A stretch of 45,219 nt of DNA. Origin: Winogradskyella sp. (lineage in GTDB: Bacteria > Bacteroidota > Bacteroidia > Flavobacteriales > Flavobacteriaceae). How positions within the stretch are numbered: the first letter of the stretch is position 1; every line of letters starts with the position of its first letter. Below, one piece after another: positions 33,047-41,175 of the stretch. Below the pieces are notes generated by a model. That model saw only the letters and a program-made list of their open reading frames with translations, ran no database searches and was not told where the DNA came from. The translations under genes and the position numbers were made by a program. The DNA is taken from the NCBI RefSeq assembly GCF_025210595.1, contig NZ_JAOARH010000064.1:1-45219 (forward strand). Reading direction: 5' to 3'.

Positions 33047-35701
33047 ATGAAAAAAAACACTTTAATTATACTCTTTATTATTAATTGCTTTTTTTGCTTT
33101 TCTCAAAACGAAGCTAATAATTGGTACTTTGGAGAAAATGCAGGATTAGATTTTAATAATGGAAACCCTACAATATTAACAAATGGGCAACTTAATACTG
33201 GTGAAGGATGTGCTAGTATTTCTGATGCCAATGGAAATTTACTATTCTATACTGATGGCAAAACAGTTTACAATGCACAGCATTCTGTAATGCTTAACGG
33301 TAATGATTTAAATGGAGATTTTTCAAGCTCCCACTCAGCTATAGTAGTTCCAAAACCTAATTCATCAAACATTTACTACATTTTTACTGCAGATGATGAT
33401 GCTGGAGAATTTGGTTTACAATACTCTGAAGTGGATATGAATTTAGATGCTGGATTGGGTGGAATTACAACAAACAAAAACATTCCACTCTACACACCAA
33501 TTACAGAAAAATTAACAGCTATAAAACATGCAACATTAAATGAATATTGGGTTATTAGTCATAAATACGGCAATAACGAATTTTTAGTTTATAGAATTTC
33601 TGAGAATGGTGTAGATTCAGAACCAATAATTAGCGCTACAGGACTACCTATTACACCTCTTTTTGACAAAGGAAATACAAGAGGTCAAATAAAAGTATCA
33701 CCCGATGGAACAAAATTAGCAGTTGCTAGATCCGCACCAGAAGATGAAAATGGTGGTGTTGAATTATTGGACTTTAATCCAACAACTGGTCAGGTTTCTA
33801 ATCCTATAAGCATTCCAATCACATATAACAATTTTACTGCCTCTCCATACGGCATTGAGTTTTCTCCAGATAGTAAAATTTTATATGTTAGTTCTGGTGT
33901 TGGCATATTTCAATATGACCTAACAAGTACAACAATTGGCGAATTACTTCTATCTCAATATACAGTTGTTTTAAATACAGATTCTGCATACGGATATGGA
34001 GGAATTCAATTGGGTCCTAATGGCAGAATTTATATTGCTGAATGGGACAATCTCTTCTTACACGTAATATCTGAACCTAATAACTTAGGAGAAGAATGTG
34101 AATACATGGAAGACGGATTATATTTAGGTAGTAAGATTTCAAGATTAGGCTTACCTCCATTTATTCAATCTTTTTTCTTTGTTGGATTTCAAGTTGAGAA
34201 TTTATGTGAATCAGACACAACTATGTTTACTGCCAATGTATCTCAAACATATGATAGTATCTTATGGGATTTCGGAGATGGTAATACCTCTATTGAAGAA
34301 AATCCTTCTCATGTATATAATAATTCAGGTGAATATGAAGTGAAATTGACTGTAATCTCTGGAACCAATACTTCATCAGAAACCAAATATATTTCTATAA
34401 ATGAAACACCTATTGTCGCACCAATTATTGAGTTCAATCAGTGTGACGATGATTTAGATGGTTTCAGCAATTTTAATCTTAATGGAATACTAACAGATAT
34501 CTCTGAAAACAGCGATAATGAAACTATTACGTTTTACAAAACTCTTTTCAATGCACAAAATAGGTTTAATCAAATTTTCAATACAGCTAGTTATGTAAAT
34601 GAAACTGCTAGTTCAGATGAAATCTGGGCTAGAGTAGAAAACTCTAATGGTTGTTACAATTTTTCCCAAATTATGTTAACCGTTTCAACAACTCAAATCC
34701 CAAGTAGTTTTATAAGAGAGTTTTATCAATGCGATACAGGATTAGACACAAACGATGGTATTACCACCTTTGATTTCAGTTCTATAATCCCTGAAATTGA
34801 AAGCTTATTCCCTAATAATGAAGAGATTGTTCTCTCCTTTTACAGAAGCATTAACGATGCTCTTTTAGAAACTAATCAAATCTTAGATATAACAAATTAC
34901 GAAAATATAGGATCTCCAAATACTCAAGGAATTTTTGTAAGGGTTGATAGCACTATAAACAATACTTGTCTAGGACTTGGAGAGCATATTAGCCTAAATG
35001 TTGTTTCTATTCCTCAAATAAGCACTTTACCTGAAGAAATTTTCTTATGCAGAGGTGATTCTACTGAGCTGATTGCAGATAACTTATACGATTCTTACAA
35101 CTGGTCTTCAGGACAATCAACACAGAGTATTATTATATCTGAAGCTGGAGAATATACAGTCACTGCTACAAAAACTATTGACGGAATAACATGCAGCACT
35201 TCAAAAACTGTAAATGTAATTGAAACAGAAGCAGCTACTCTTTTAGGTTTTGAGACTGTAGATTGGACTCAAAACCAAAACATTATAACTGTTTTTGTAG
35301 AAGGTTCTGGCGATTATGAATTTTCAATAGACGGCATTAATTATCAAGACAGTAATATTTTCACAAATTTGCAGCCTAAAGAATTTACCGTTTATATTAG
35401 AGAAAAAAATGGCTGTGGAATTGTTAGTGGATCAACATATTTATTGTCGTACCCTAAGTTTTTCACACCAAACGGAGATGGAAAAAATGATTTTTGGCAA
35501 ATTAAAAACTCAAATAGAGAGCCTCTAAATAAAATATCCATCTATAATCGTTATGGAAAACTTTTAGCAACATTAAGATCTAATAGTATTGGTTGGGATG
35601 GTAGTTACAATGGGAATAAATTACCAACTAGCGATTATTGGTTTGTTTTAAAACGACAAGATGGAAGAGTATATACTAGTCATTTTACTTTAAAGCGTTA
35701 A
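33047..35701 (+). CDS. Type IX-secreted PKD-domain protein with type B sorting domain
   Basis: The 884-residue precursor has a signal peptide (NTLIILFIINCFFCFSQ). The N-terminal part (about 20-390) is propeller-like (LNTGEGCASISDANGNLLFY, IKVSPDGTKLAVARSAPE). One PKD domain follows (about 395-450: ILWDFGDGNTSIEENPSHVY), then Ig-like stretches and a C-terminal gliding-motility-type sorting domain from about residue 805 (FFTPNGDGKNDFW, ISIYNRYGKLL, GWDGSYNGNKLP, YWFVLKRQDGR). The type IX system should export it to the surface or medium. The gene is bounded by 73-bp direct repeats and appears to have been inserted. Confidence 0.93.
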   Translation: MKKNTLIILFIINCFFCFSQNEANNWYFGENAGLDFNNGNPTILTNGQLNTGEGCASISDANGNLLFYTDGKTVYNAQHSVMLNGNDLNGDFSSSHSAIVVPKPNSSNIYYIFTADDDAGEFGLQYSEVDMNLDAGLGGITTNKNIPLYTPITEKLTAIKHATLNEYWVISHKYGNNEFLVYRISENGVDSEPIISATGLPITPLFDKGNTRGQIKVSPDGTKLAVARSAPEDENGGVELLDFNPTTGQVSNPISIPITYNNFTASPYGIEFSPDSKILYVSSGVGIFQYDLTSTTIGELLLSQYTVVLNTDSAYGYGGIQLGPNGRIYIAEWDNLFLHVISEPNNLGEECEYMEDGLYLGSKISRLGLPPFIQSFFFVGFQVENLCESDTTMFTANVSQTYDSILWDFGDGNTSIEENPSHVYNNSGEYEVKLTVISGTNTSSETKYISINETPIVAPIIEFNQCDDDLDGFSNFNLNGILTDISENSDNETITFYKTLFNAQNRFNQIFNTASYVNETASSDEIWARVENSNGCYNFSQIMLTVSTTQIPSSFIREFYQCDTGLDTNDGITTFDFSSIIPEIESLFPNNEEIVLSFYRSINDALLETNQILDITNYENIGSPNTQGIFVRVDSTINNTCLGLGEHISLNVVSIPQISTLPEEIFLCRGDSTELIADNLYDSYNWSSGQSTQSIIISEAGEYTVTATKTIDGITCSTSKTVNVIETEAATLLGFETVDWTQNQNIITVFVEGSGDYEFSIDGINYQDSNIFTNLQPKEFTVYIREKNGCGIVSGSTYLLSYPKFFTPNGDGKNDFWQIKNSNREPLNKISIYNRYGKLLATLRSNSIGWDGSYNGNKLPTSDYWFVLKRQDGRVYTSHFTLKR

Positions 35702-35724
35702 ACAATTATTCTATCTGATAAAAA

Positions 35725-35797
35725 ATAAGTACATGGAAGGTTTTTTAAAACAATTTTATGCTGAATGGGAAAGTGAAAAATGATTAAAATAGTTTTA
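35725..35797 (+). repeat. 73-bp direct repeat, copy B
   Basis: Second copy of 32883-32955. Bases 35784-35797 are the end of the radical SAM gene, so this copy marks the ancestral junction with that gene. Confidence 0.95.
35727..35783 (+). pseudogene. C-terminal remnant of the HD phosphohydrolase gene
   Basis: In frame it reads KYMEGFLKQFYAEWESEK and stop. This equals the last 18 residues of the HD protein with one change (Gly to Ser) plus silent changes. There is no start or upstream body, so it cannot be a gene. Its stop abuts the convergent radical SAM stop at 35784. Confidence 0.9.
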
Positions 35798-36857
35798 ACT
35801 GTCCATCTTTATATTGCTTGTGCAATTCTGTATTAAGTTTTGGCATAGTCTTATTCTTAAAATATTTTAATCTAGCTAATTGCATTAGGTCATTAATATG
35901 CTTAGCTATTTGACCTTCGCCACGCATTCTTAGGCCAAATACACTTTCATTTAGCGTACCTCCATGACAATTCTCTATTTGATGTAAAACCTTATCTGCT
36001 CTATCTGGCAGAGTCTTTCTAATCCAATCTGTAAAAATTTCACCAATAGCACCATTTAACCTAACAATTGTATAAGCAACACTTAAAGCTCCAGCTTCTG
36101 AAACTGCTTTTGCCAGAGGCAAAATCTCATGACTATTTATAGACGGAATTATTGGAGCCAACATTACATTTACAGGAATACCATTATCACTCAATTCCTT
36201 TACTGTTTTGAGCCTTCTTTTTATAGTTGCTGTTCTTGGCTCTAAAATGCGCCTTGTATCTTCCGATAAAGATGTTATAGATACATTAACTGAGATTAAA
36301 TTATCCTTTGCTAACTGTTTTAACAGGTCTAAATCTCTTAATATAAGTGCATTTTTAGTGATTATTGCTGTAGGATGCTTATACTTTAAAAACACCTCTA
36401 AACATTGCCTTGTTAATTGAAATTTTTTCTCCGCTGGCTGATAACAATCCGTATTACCAGACATAACAATTGGATGCGCTTTCCAACTTTTCTTTTTCAA
36501 TAGGTCTTCTAAAAGTTTGGGAGCTGTTTTCTTTACTAAAATACGTCGCTCAAAATCTAAACCTGCACTATAACCCCAAAACTCATGGCTATTGCGTGCA
36601 TAGCAGTAAATACAACCATGTTCGCAACCTTGATACATATTCATAGAATATGCCATGCCAACATCTGGACTCTTTACTTTATTGACTATAGTTTTAGGAA
36701 ATACGTTAAGGTATAAGGTTTTATTCTTGTCAGCAATCTCACCTTCTTTTTCACAGAATTCTAAAAAATCATCTCGCATTTCGTGAGACAATTCAAAAAA
36801 ACGGTTGCGCACATTAAGCTGCGCACCACGACCTTTACTTATTTCACCTTTAAACAT
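35784..36857 (-). CDS. Radical SAM protein (PA0069/spore photoproduct lyase-like family)
   Basis: The 357-residue protein has the iron-sulfur motif CxxxCxxC in MYQGCEHGCIYCYARNSHEF (Cys78, Cys82, Cys85), preceded by NVFPKTIVNKVKSPDVG. The pattern VMSGNTDCYQPAEKKFQLTR is typical of the PA0069 family. These enzymes make a 5'-deoxyadenosyl radical from SAM; the substrate of this family is not settled, with a DNA-repair role suggested from the SPL relationship. It stands alone and converges on the inserted segment. Confidence 0.9.
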   Translation of the reverse strand: MFKGEISKGRGAQLNVRNRFFELSHEMRDDFLEFCEKEGEIADKNKTLYLNVFPKTIVNKVKSPDVGMAYSMNMYQGCEHGCIYCYARNSHEFWGYSAGLDFERRILVKKTAPKLLEDLLKKKSWKAHPIVMSGNTDCYQPAEKKFQLTRQCLEVFLKYKHPTAIITKNALILRDLDLLKQLAKDNLISVNVSITSLSEDTRRILEPRTATIKRRLKTVKELSDNGIPVNVMLAPIIPSINSHEILPLAKAVSEAGALSVAYTIVRLNGAIGEIFTDWIRKTLPDRADKVLHQIENCHGGTLNESVFGLRMRGEGQIAKHINDLMQLARLKYFKNKTMPKLNTELHKQYKDGQLKLF

Positions 36858-37028
36858 ATTTATATTTTATATGTAATAATATAAATAAAATTAAATTAAT
36901 TGCCTTACATATGTTTTATTTGTTTACGATTTGATTTAAAACTTTTTGAAGTTTTCATAAAAATATGGCTTCATTATTTTATCTTCTAAGTTAAAAAAGA
37001 CCCAATCAAAACTAAACCTTTTGCATTC

Positions 37029-38174
37029 TTATTTCACTCCTATAAGCTTTTCTATTTTAGATTGAGTAGCATCATAATAACCTTGTTGAAATCCAGACCA
37101 TTTTTCAATTAGCTTTCCTTCTAGAGAAAACAAATAATATGTTGGTGTACTGTTTATTCTATAGCGTTTATATGGAAAACCTTCTTCTCCTTCTTTTGTC
37201 CATAAGAATTGCCAAGTGTTCTTTTCAAGATTTGAGATATAATCAAAATGTTCTTGTTTACTTTCCGTATAAAAAGTAACAATATTTAAATCCTCTTTAT
37301 ATTTTTCATTAAGGTCTTGTAACATTGGTATAGCTTTTTGACTATGTGGACATGTTGGTGTTGAAAAATCTAACAACACATATTTTTTGCCATCAAACTG
37401 TTCTGATAGTTTCTTTATAGATCCATCTCTACTTAAAGCCTCAAAATCTGTATATTTTTCACCCTTTTTAATTTCAGGATTATTGAGATATGCCTGTATT
37501 GCTTTTCCATTTTTGGTACTTTGAAGCTCTTTACTAAATTTTGAAAAGATCTTTTTTAATTTCCTATCCTTATAATTAGACTTCTTATAATACAAAATTT
37601 GCATTGCGTAATAGGTGTCTATATGATCTGCTATAAATTGCTTTTCTACCTCTGTTTTTTTAGCATTAATCTCTCTTAAAATACCATTTTCTCCTATATA
37701 CTTTTGTTGTAAACTATCATTCCAAAGGTTTTGTTGTTGCAATTCTGCTATTTTGCTTTTATGAACTGTTAATTCTTTATCATAGTCAGCAATGCGTTTA
37801 TCATACGCAACTTTAAGATTGTGATGTACCGAACCGGTTACTGTAAGATTATTAGGGAAATCATTAATATCACCTTCAACAAATACATCTTCATCTGCCA
37901 TAAAAAGGTAAGTGTACTTCATATTGTTTTCTATAGGTATATACAAAACATAACTTTGAGGTTCACTTGTTGTTTCTCCTAAAAATGTAAAACGGTTTGC
38001 TTTAACAACCGAAGTATCTAAAACAATATTATTTTGTGCATTTAACAGCATTACTTTGGTACCATCTTCAAAACCAGAAATATTACCGTTAATACTAAAT
38101 CTTCCTTCATTTGGTGTACTATTTAACACTGTAGCAACCAGTAAACCTATTAAAATCTTTATGTATGTTGTCAT
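37029..38174 (-). CDS. TlpA-like thioredoxin-fold protein with DUF4369-like N-terminus
   Basis: The 381-residue exported protein has a signal-like start (IKILIGLLVATVLNS), a beta-rich DUF4369-like domain (about 25-125: NGNISGFEDGTKVMLL), a helical linker and a C-terminal TlpA-type thioredoxin fold (about 240-380). The active site reads TPTCPHSQK: Cys275 is present but the second Cys is Ser278. It therefore could not act as a normal dithiol reductase, though a single-Cys mechanism is possible. It is 75 bases downstream of an exported protein gene, separated by a terminator hairpin. Confidence 0.83.
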   Translation of the reverse strand: MTTYIKILIGLLVATVLNSTPNEGRFSINGNISGFEDGTKVMLLNAQNNIVLDTSVVKANRFTFLGETTSEPQSYVLYIPIENNMKYTYLFMADEDVFVEGDINDFPNNLTVTGSVHHNLKVAYDKRIADYDKELTVHKSKIAELQQQNLWNDSLQQKYIGENGILREINAKKTEVEKQFIADHIDTYYAMQILYYKKSNYKDRKLKKIFSKFSKELQSTKNGKAIQAYLNNPEIKKGEKYTDFEALSRDGSIKKLSEQFDGKKYVLLDFSTPTCPHSQKAIPMLQDLNEKYKEDLNIVTFYTESKQEHFDYISNLEKNTWQFLWTKEGEEGFPYKRYRINSTPTYYLFSLEGKLIEKWSGFQQGYYDATQSKIEKLIGVK

Positions 38175-38190
38175 AACTCAGATATTAGAT

Positions 38191-38234
38191 TAAAAATTAA
38201 CTCAGGATTTGTATGATAACAAACCCTGAGTTTT
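38191..38234 (-). terminator. Terminator hairpin between the 141-residue protein gene and the TlpA-like gene
   Basis: AACTCAGG (38199-38206) pairs with CCTGAGTT (38225-38232). On the minus strand a T-rich stretch follows. Confidence 0.65.
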
Positions 38235-38249
38235 AAATACAAGATATAC

Positions 38250-38675
38250 TTATCTTTTTGCTCTTTTTAGTACAGTCTCGTACTTTCCATCACTATAAAC
38301 TATTTTATAAGTACCTGTAGCAACCACAAATGCTTTCTCAAAACCTAAACGTCTTGCTAACTCTAACTGAATAGTTGTAGATGCTTTAACAACTAAACCA
38401 TCACCAAGGTTTTCTTTATTTTGATTATAGAATTTTTCACTAAACACAACTTTAACCGAATCATTACTAGCTTTAGCAAAAGCTACTATTGAATTTTCAA
38501 AATTAATAGTTAAATCTGAGCTTGAACTACAAAATGCAGGACCTTTAATACAATCTCCTATTGTAGGAGAAACCATACCAAGACCTATGTCTACGGGCTG
38601 TAATTTTGACTGTGCATTAACCGATAATACACTCATAAATACTGTGGCTATTAAGCCAAATATAATTTTTTTCAT
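38250..38675 (-). CDS. Exported protein of unknown function, 141 aa
   Basis: The precursor has a signal peptide (KIIFGLIATVFMSVLSVNAQ). The mature part holds two Cys close together (TIGDCIKGPAFCSSSSD), probably a disulfide, then beta-like sequence (DSVKVVFSEKFYNQNKENLG, TYKIVYSDGKYETVLKRAKR). No family was recognised. It lies 17 bases after a tiny two-helix membrane-protein gene on the same strand, so the two are probably cotranscribed. Confidence 0.7.
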   Translation of the reverse strand: MKKIIFGLIATVFMSVLSVNAQSKLQPVDIGLGMVSPTIGDCIKGPAFCSSSSDLTINFENSIVAFAKASNDSVKVVFSEKFYNQNKENLGDGLVVKASTTIQLELARRLGFEKAFVVATGTYKIVYSDGKYETVLKRAKR

Positions 38676-38692
38676 AATTGATATTTTAATTT

Positions 38693-38848
38693 CTAATTTT
38701 TTGAGTTTTTAATTGATAGTATTACTACTATCATAGCTCCAAGTATTGGAGCAATTATATGAAGCTCTCCTGTTATTAACCAAAATACAAATGAGACTAC
38801 TGTTACTGATAACAAAACAAGTAACGGTATGTACACGAAACGTTTCAT
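38693..38848 (-). CDS. Small two-helix membrane protein, 51 aa
   Basis: The minus-strand frame from ATG 38848 to TAG gives 51 residues. Two hydrophobic helices (YIPLLVLLSVTVVSFVFWLI and APILGAMIVVILSI) are joined by a short loop (TGELH), with a basic tail (KNSKN). Size, start (MKR versus MKK) and tail resemble the 54-residue protein at 39087-39251, so they may be distant paralogues. This is the pattern of bacteriocin immunity proteins, but also of many unrelated small membrane proteins. Confidence 0.6.
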   Translation of the reverse strand: MKRFVYIPLLVLLSVTVVSFVFWLITGELHIIAPILGAMIVVILSIKNSKN

Positions 38849-39086
38849 TAAACTATTATTTAACTAAATTCTACTAATGTTTAGATTTCAAGTATACTTT
38901 AATTAACCTTACTACGATAACTTATTTCTAATATTAATAATACGGCTAACAAATATGTCTGTATTTTGAATCTTGCCAACTTTTTAGCAATAGATTTCGA
39001 AGTTAATATTACATGATTGAATCACCTTATTACATAAAAAATCACATGTAAATACTTTATTGCAAAAAAAAGCTCTTTTTGAAATA

Positions 39087-39251
39087 TTATTTTTTATTAT
39101 TTGAGTCTTTTTGTTTTAATGTTAAAACAATTAATGCTATTTCAATACCTTTTAATATTCCACTAAAAATTATTGAATTTTCAAAAAAATTAAGTTTACT
39201 CAAAGGATAAAAAACTAAAACTATTATAATTACGATTGCGATTTTTTTCAT
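39087..39251 (-). CDS. Small two-helix membrane protein, 54 aa, next to the Gly-zipper protein
   Basis: It is read from ATG 39251. A longer overlapping frame from 39368 runs through the end of the neighbouring gene and is rejected. The 54 residues comprise MKKIAIVIIIVLVFYPLS, a loop with NFFENS, a second helix (IFSGILKGIEIALIVLTL) and a basic tail (KQKDSNNKK). It begins 22 bases after the stop of the Gly-zipper gene, on the same strand, so the two are almost certainly cotranscribed. An immunity role against the Gly-zipper product is inferred from size, topology and position only. Confidence 0.65.
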   Translation of the reverse strand: MKKIAIVIIIVLVFYPLSKLNFFENSIIFSGILKGIEIALIVLTLKQKDSNNKK

Positions 39252-39273
39252 TGTATTGTTTATTAAATTATTA

Positions 39274-40041
39274 TTACCACCATCCTGTAAGTTGACCAAT
39301 AGCATTAGCTGCTGATCCTCCAATAGCACCACCAGCTGCACCTGCAACCCATCCAGCAACTGTTCCAACTACAGGAAGTGTAACTGACCCTCCAAAAGCA
39401 CCACCTATTCCACCTGCTATCGCACCTTCAACATCACTTCCTGCTAAATCACCCCAACTAAACTTACTTTGCATATTATGCATGTTACTATTTGGAATTC
39501 CCCACTTTGAAGTATTCTTCGGGTTAGTCCAATAAGCTATACTGTATCTGTAAACCGATGTAGCTACTAAAAAAAGTTGCCTCTCTTTTTCCTTAAGATT
39601 CTTGTTATATATTATTTCACCTTCTATTTCCTTTATTTTATTAATTACATTTGCTGGATTTTCTTTACTTGTTTTCAAGTTCATTATTTTTACGTACACT
39701 AAAGCTCCTTGATTACTAAGGAAATTACCATTAAGTAAAAAATTAACTTTATCTCCGCTTTTATAATAAGCATCTACCGTTTCAGAATTAGCCTCAATAG
39801 AATTCTTAAAAGAGTGCTTAGAGTTATTGGCTTTTAAATATTCATCTGCCAAGCTTAATATTTCCTTAACATCAATCTTACTATTGCGTTCAATAATATA
39901 ATCTAACGCATCATTGTGTAATTGCCCTATTTTATCAAATGGATTTTTCATATTCCCATAGTTCTTCACTTCCTGAGCAGAAGACAAAAAAGAAAGAAAT
40001 ATTGTAAGTGATAAGGTGACAAAAGTTTTAAATTTTTTCAT
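39274..40041 (-). CDS. Exported protein with C-terminal bacteriocin-like Gly-zipper
   Basis: The 255-residue precursor has a Sec signal peptide (FVTLSLTIFLSFLSSAQ, residues 7-23). A mostly helical, polar domain without recognised motif follows (24-195). The C-terminal part is a hydrophobic Gly/Ala-rich stretch (201-252) with repeated GxxxG spacing (DVEGAIAGGIGGAFGGS, TVAGWVAGAAGGAIGGS) and ends GQLTGWW. It resembles the mature part of class II bacteriocins, where GxxxG helices form membrane pores, but there is no double-Gly leader. A 54-residue membrane protein gene follows 22 bases on. A Gly-zipper membrane anchor is the main alternative. Confidence 0.6.
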   Translation of the reverse strand: MKKFKTFVTLSLTIFLSFLSSAQEVKNYGNMKNPFDKIGQLHNDALDYIIERNSKIDVKEILSLADEYLKANNSKHSFKNSIEANSETVDAYYKSGDKVNFLLNGNFLSNQGALVYVKIMNLKTSKENPANVINKIKEIEGEIIYNKNLKEKERQLFLVATSVYRYSIAYWTNPKNTSKWGIPNSNMHNMQSKFSWGDLAGSDVEGAIAGGIGGAFGGSVTLPVVGTVAGWVAGAAGGAIGGSAANAIGQLTGWW

Positions 40042-40420
40042 TTTTTTAAATTTTAAAGATTTTTTAATTAATTATACAATACCAATTTTTGTTGCAACGT
40101 ATTGACTTTGTAAAAGTAATTAGGGAAGAAAAGGTGTCGTTACGGTAAAACCATACTATTTGTTAAAGTGTAAAACACTAATAATTAAAGCGGTAATAAT
40201 CTTTATAAAGATAAAGCTTTCAAGACCTTTCGACTACCTTATAGTGTGCTTTCAATCAAAATAAATTTTGATTTCAACTAATCTTCAAGGTGACATTATA
40301 ACTTTAATGGAAATCACGTTATTTAGATTCCCGCCTTACTTCGACAAGCTCAGTACAAGTCGCAGGAATGACAATAATAAATAGAAACAGATATAAAAAA
40401 TGAGGGCTCTATTTTATAGA
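40042..40420. other. 379-base gap without a gene
   Basis: No ORF is supported. Near its left end lies the upstream region of the Gly-zipper gene, AT-rich without a clear -7 match. At 40327-40372 there is a REP-like inverted repeat whose composition stands out from the AT-rich surroundings. Confidence 0.6.
40327..40372. repeat. REP-like imperfect inverted repeat
   Basis: ATTCCcGC at the left pairs with GCaGGAAT at the right, with an inner ACTT/AAGT pair around TCGACAAGCTCAGTAC. It resembles the dispersed intergenic palindromes (ATTCC-CGC / GCAGGAAT) common in many genomes. It lies downstream of the response-regulator stop. Confidence 0.6.
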
Positions 40421-41077
40421 TTAAAGCAGTCCTAATTTGCGTACTTCTCTTAAAATATCCTCGTCATTACCTTTGGTAATATCTAAAACATCTTTAATTC
40501 TAGATTTGCGTTTCTCTACAGCACTTTGAGACAGCGCTAAGTGTGTTGGTATATTCTTTGTCTTTATACCTTGTGCTAATAATTCTATAATTTTTCTATT
40601 TGTTGGATCTAAAAGATCTTCTTTAGAGATCAATGTCTTTTTTGCTTGTCTTACAGTTTCGGAATAATAGCCATTACCTTTTGTAAGTTGAGAAAATGCC
40701 TCTAGTAAACTTTCGCCATCTATATCACTTTTTACCATAAGACCTTGCGGATTTACTTTTTTTAATACGTTATAAAGCACTATAGCTTCGGTATGAGATG
40801 TAATAATGGCTATTTTGGTTTCAGGAAAATGTTGTTGCATTAATAACGCTACATCTTCTCCATTAAAAAGCTTTTGAGATTCAAAAGGTGGAATGCTATA
40901 ATCTATAATGGCTAAGGTAAATCGGTTTTTGTTTTGAGGCGCTGTAATTACCTTGTATGCTTCTTCGCAATTATTACAAGATGTAAACCTTAAAGGTTCT
41001 TCTATGTCGCTTAAAGATAGTGTTGTTTTATACCCATCTATTTGTATAGGATGATCGTCAATAATCAATACTTCCAT
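40421..41077 (-). CDS. Response regulator with LuxR-type DNA-binding domain
   Basis: The 218-residue protein has a receiver domain (1-130) with Asp7-Asp8 (LIIDDHPIQIDG), phosphoacceptor Asp59 (LAIIDYSIPP) and Lys116 (GLMVKSDID). The C-terminal LuxR-type HTH (about 155-215: LDPTNRKIIELLAQGIKTKN, HLALSQSAVEKRKSRI) departs somewhat from the usual sequence. Between the conserved Asp59 and the next helix there is an insertion (PPFESQKLFNG). It follows its presumed sensor kinase gene by 98 bases on the same strand. Targets are unknown. Confidence 0.9.
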   Translation of the reverse strand: MEVLIIDDHPIQIDGYKTTLSLSDIEEPLRFTSCNNCEEAYKVITAPQNKNRFTLAIIDYSIPPFESQKLFNGEDVALLMQQHFPETKIAIITSHTEAIVLYNVLKKVNPQGLMVKSDIDGESLLEAFSQLTKGNGYYSETVRQAKKTLISKEDLLDPTNRKIIELLAQGIKTKNIPTHLALSQSAVEKRKSRIKDVLDITKGNDEDILREVRKLGLL

Positions 41078-41175
41078 AACTTAGTTCTAAAGACGTAGAT
41101 AAATTTAGAATTTAAATATAGAGAAATTAATTTATAACGAACTGTTATGTGTATGATTATTAATGTTTTTATTTT

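Noticed and set aside
39252-39368. Extension of the 54-residue membrane protein to 93 residues
   Set aside because: The extra part is the Gly-zipper gene read in another frame (Leu/Gln-rich nonsense). The ATG at 39251 gives a clean two-helix protein with 22-base spacing.
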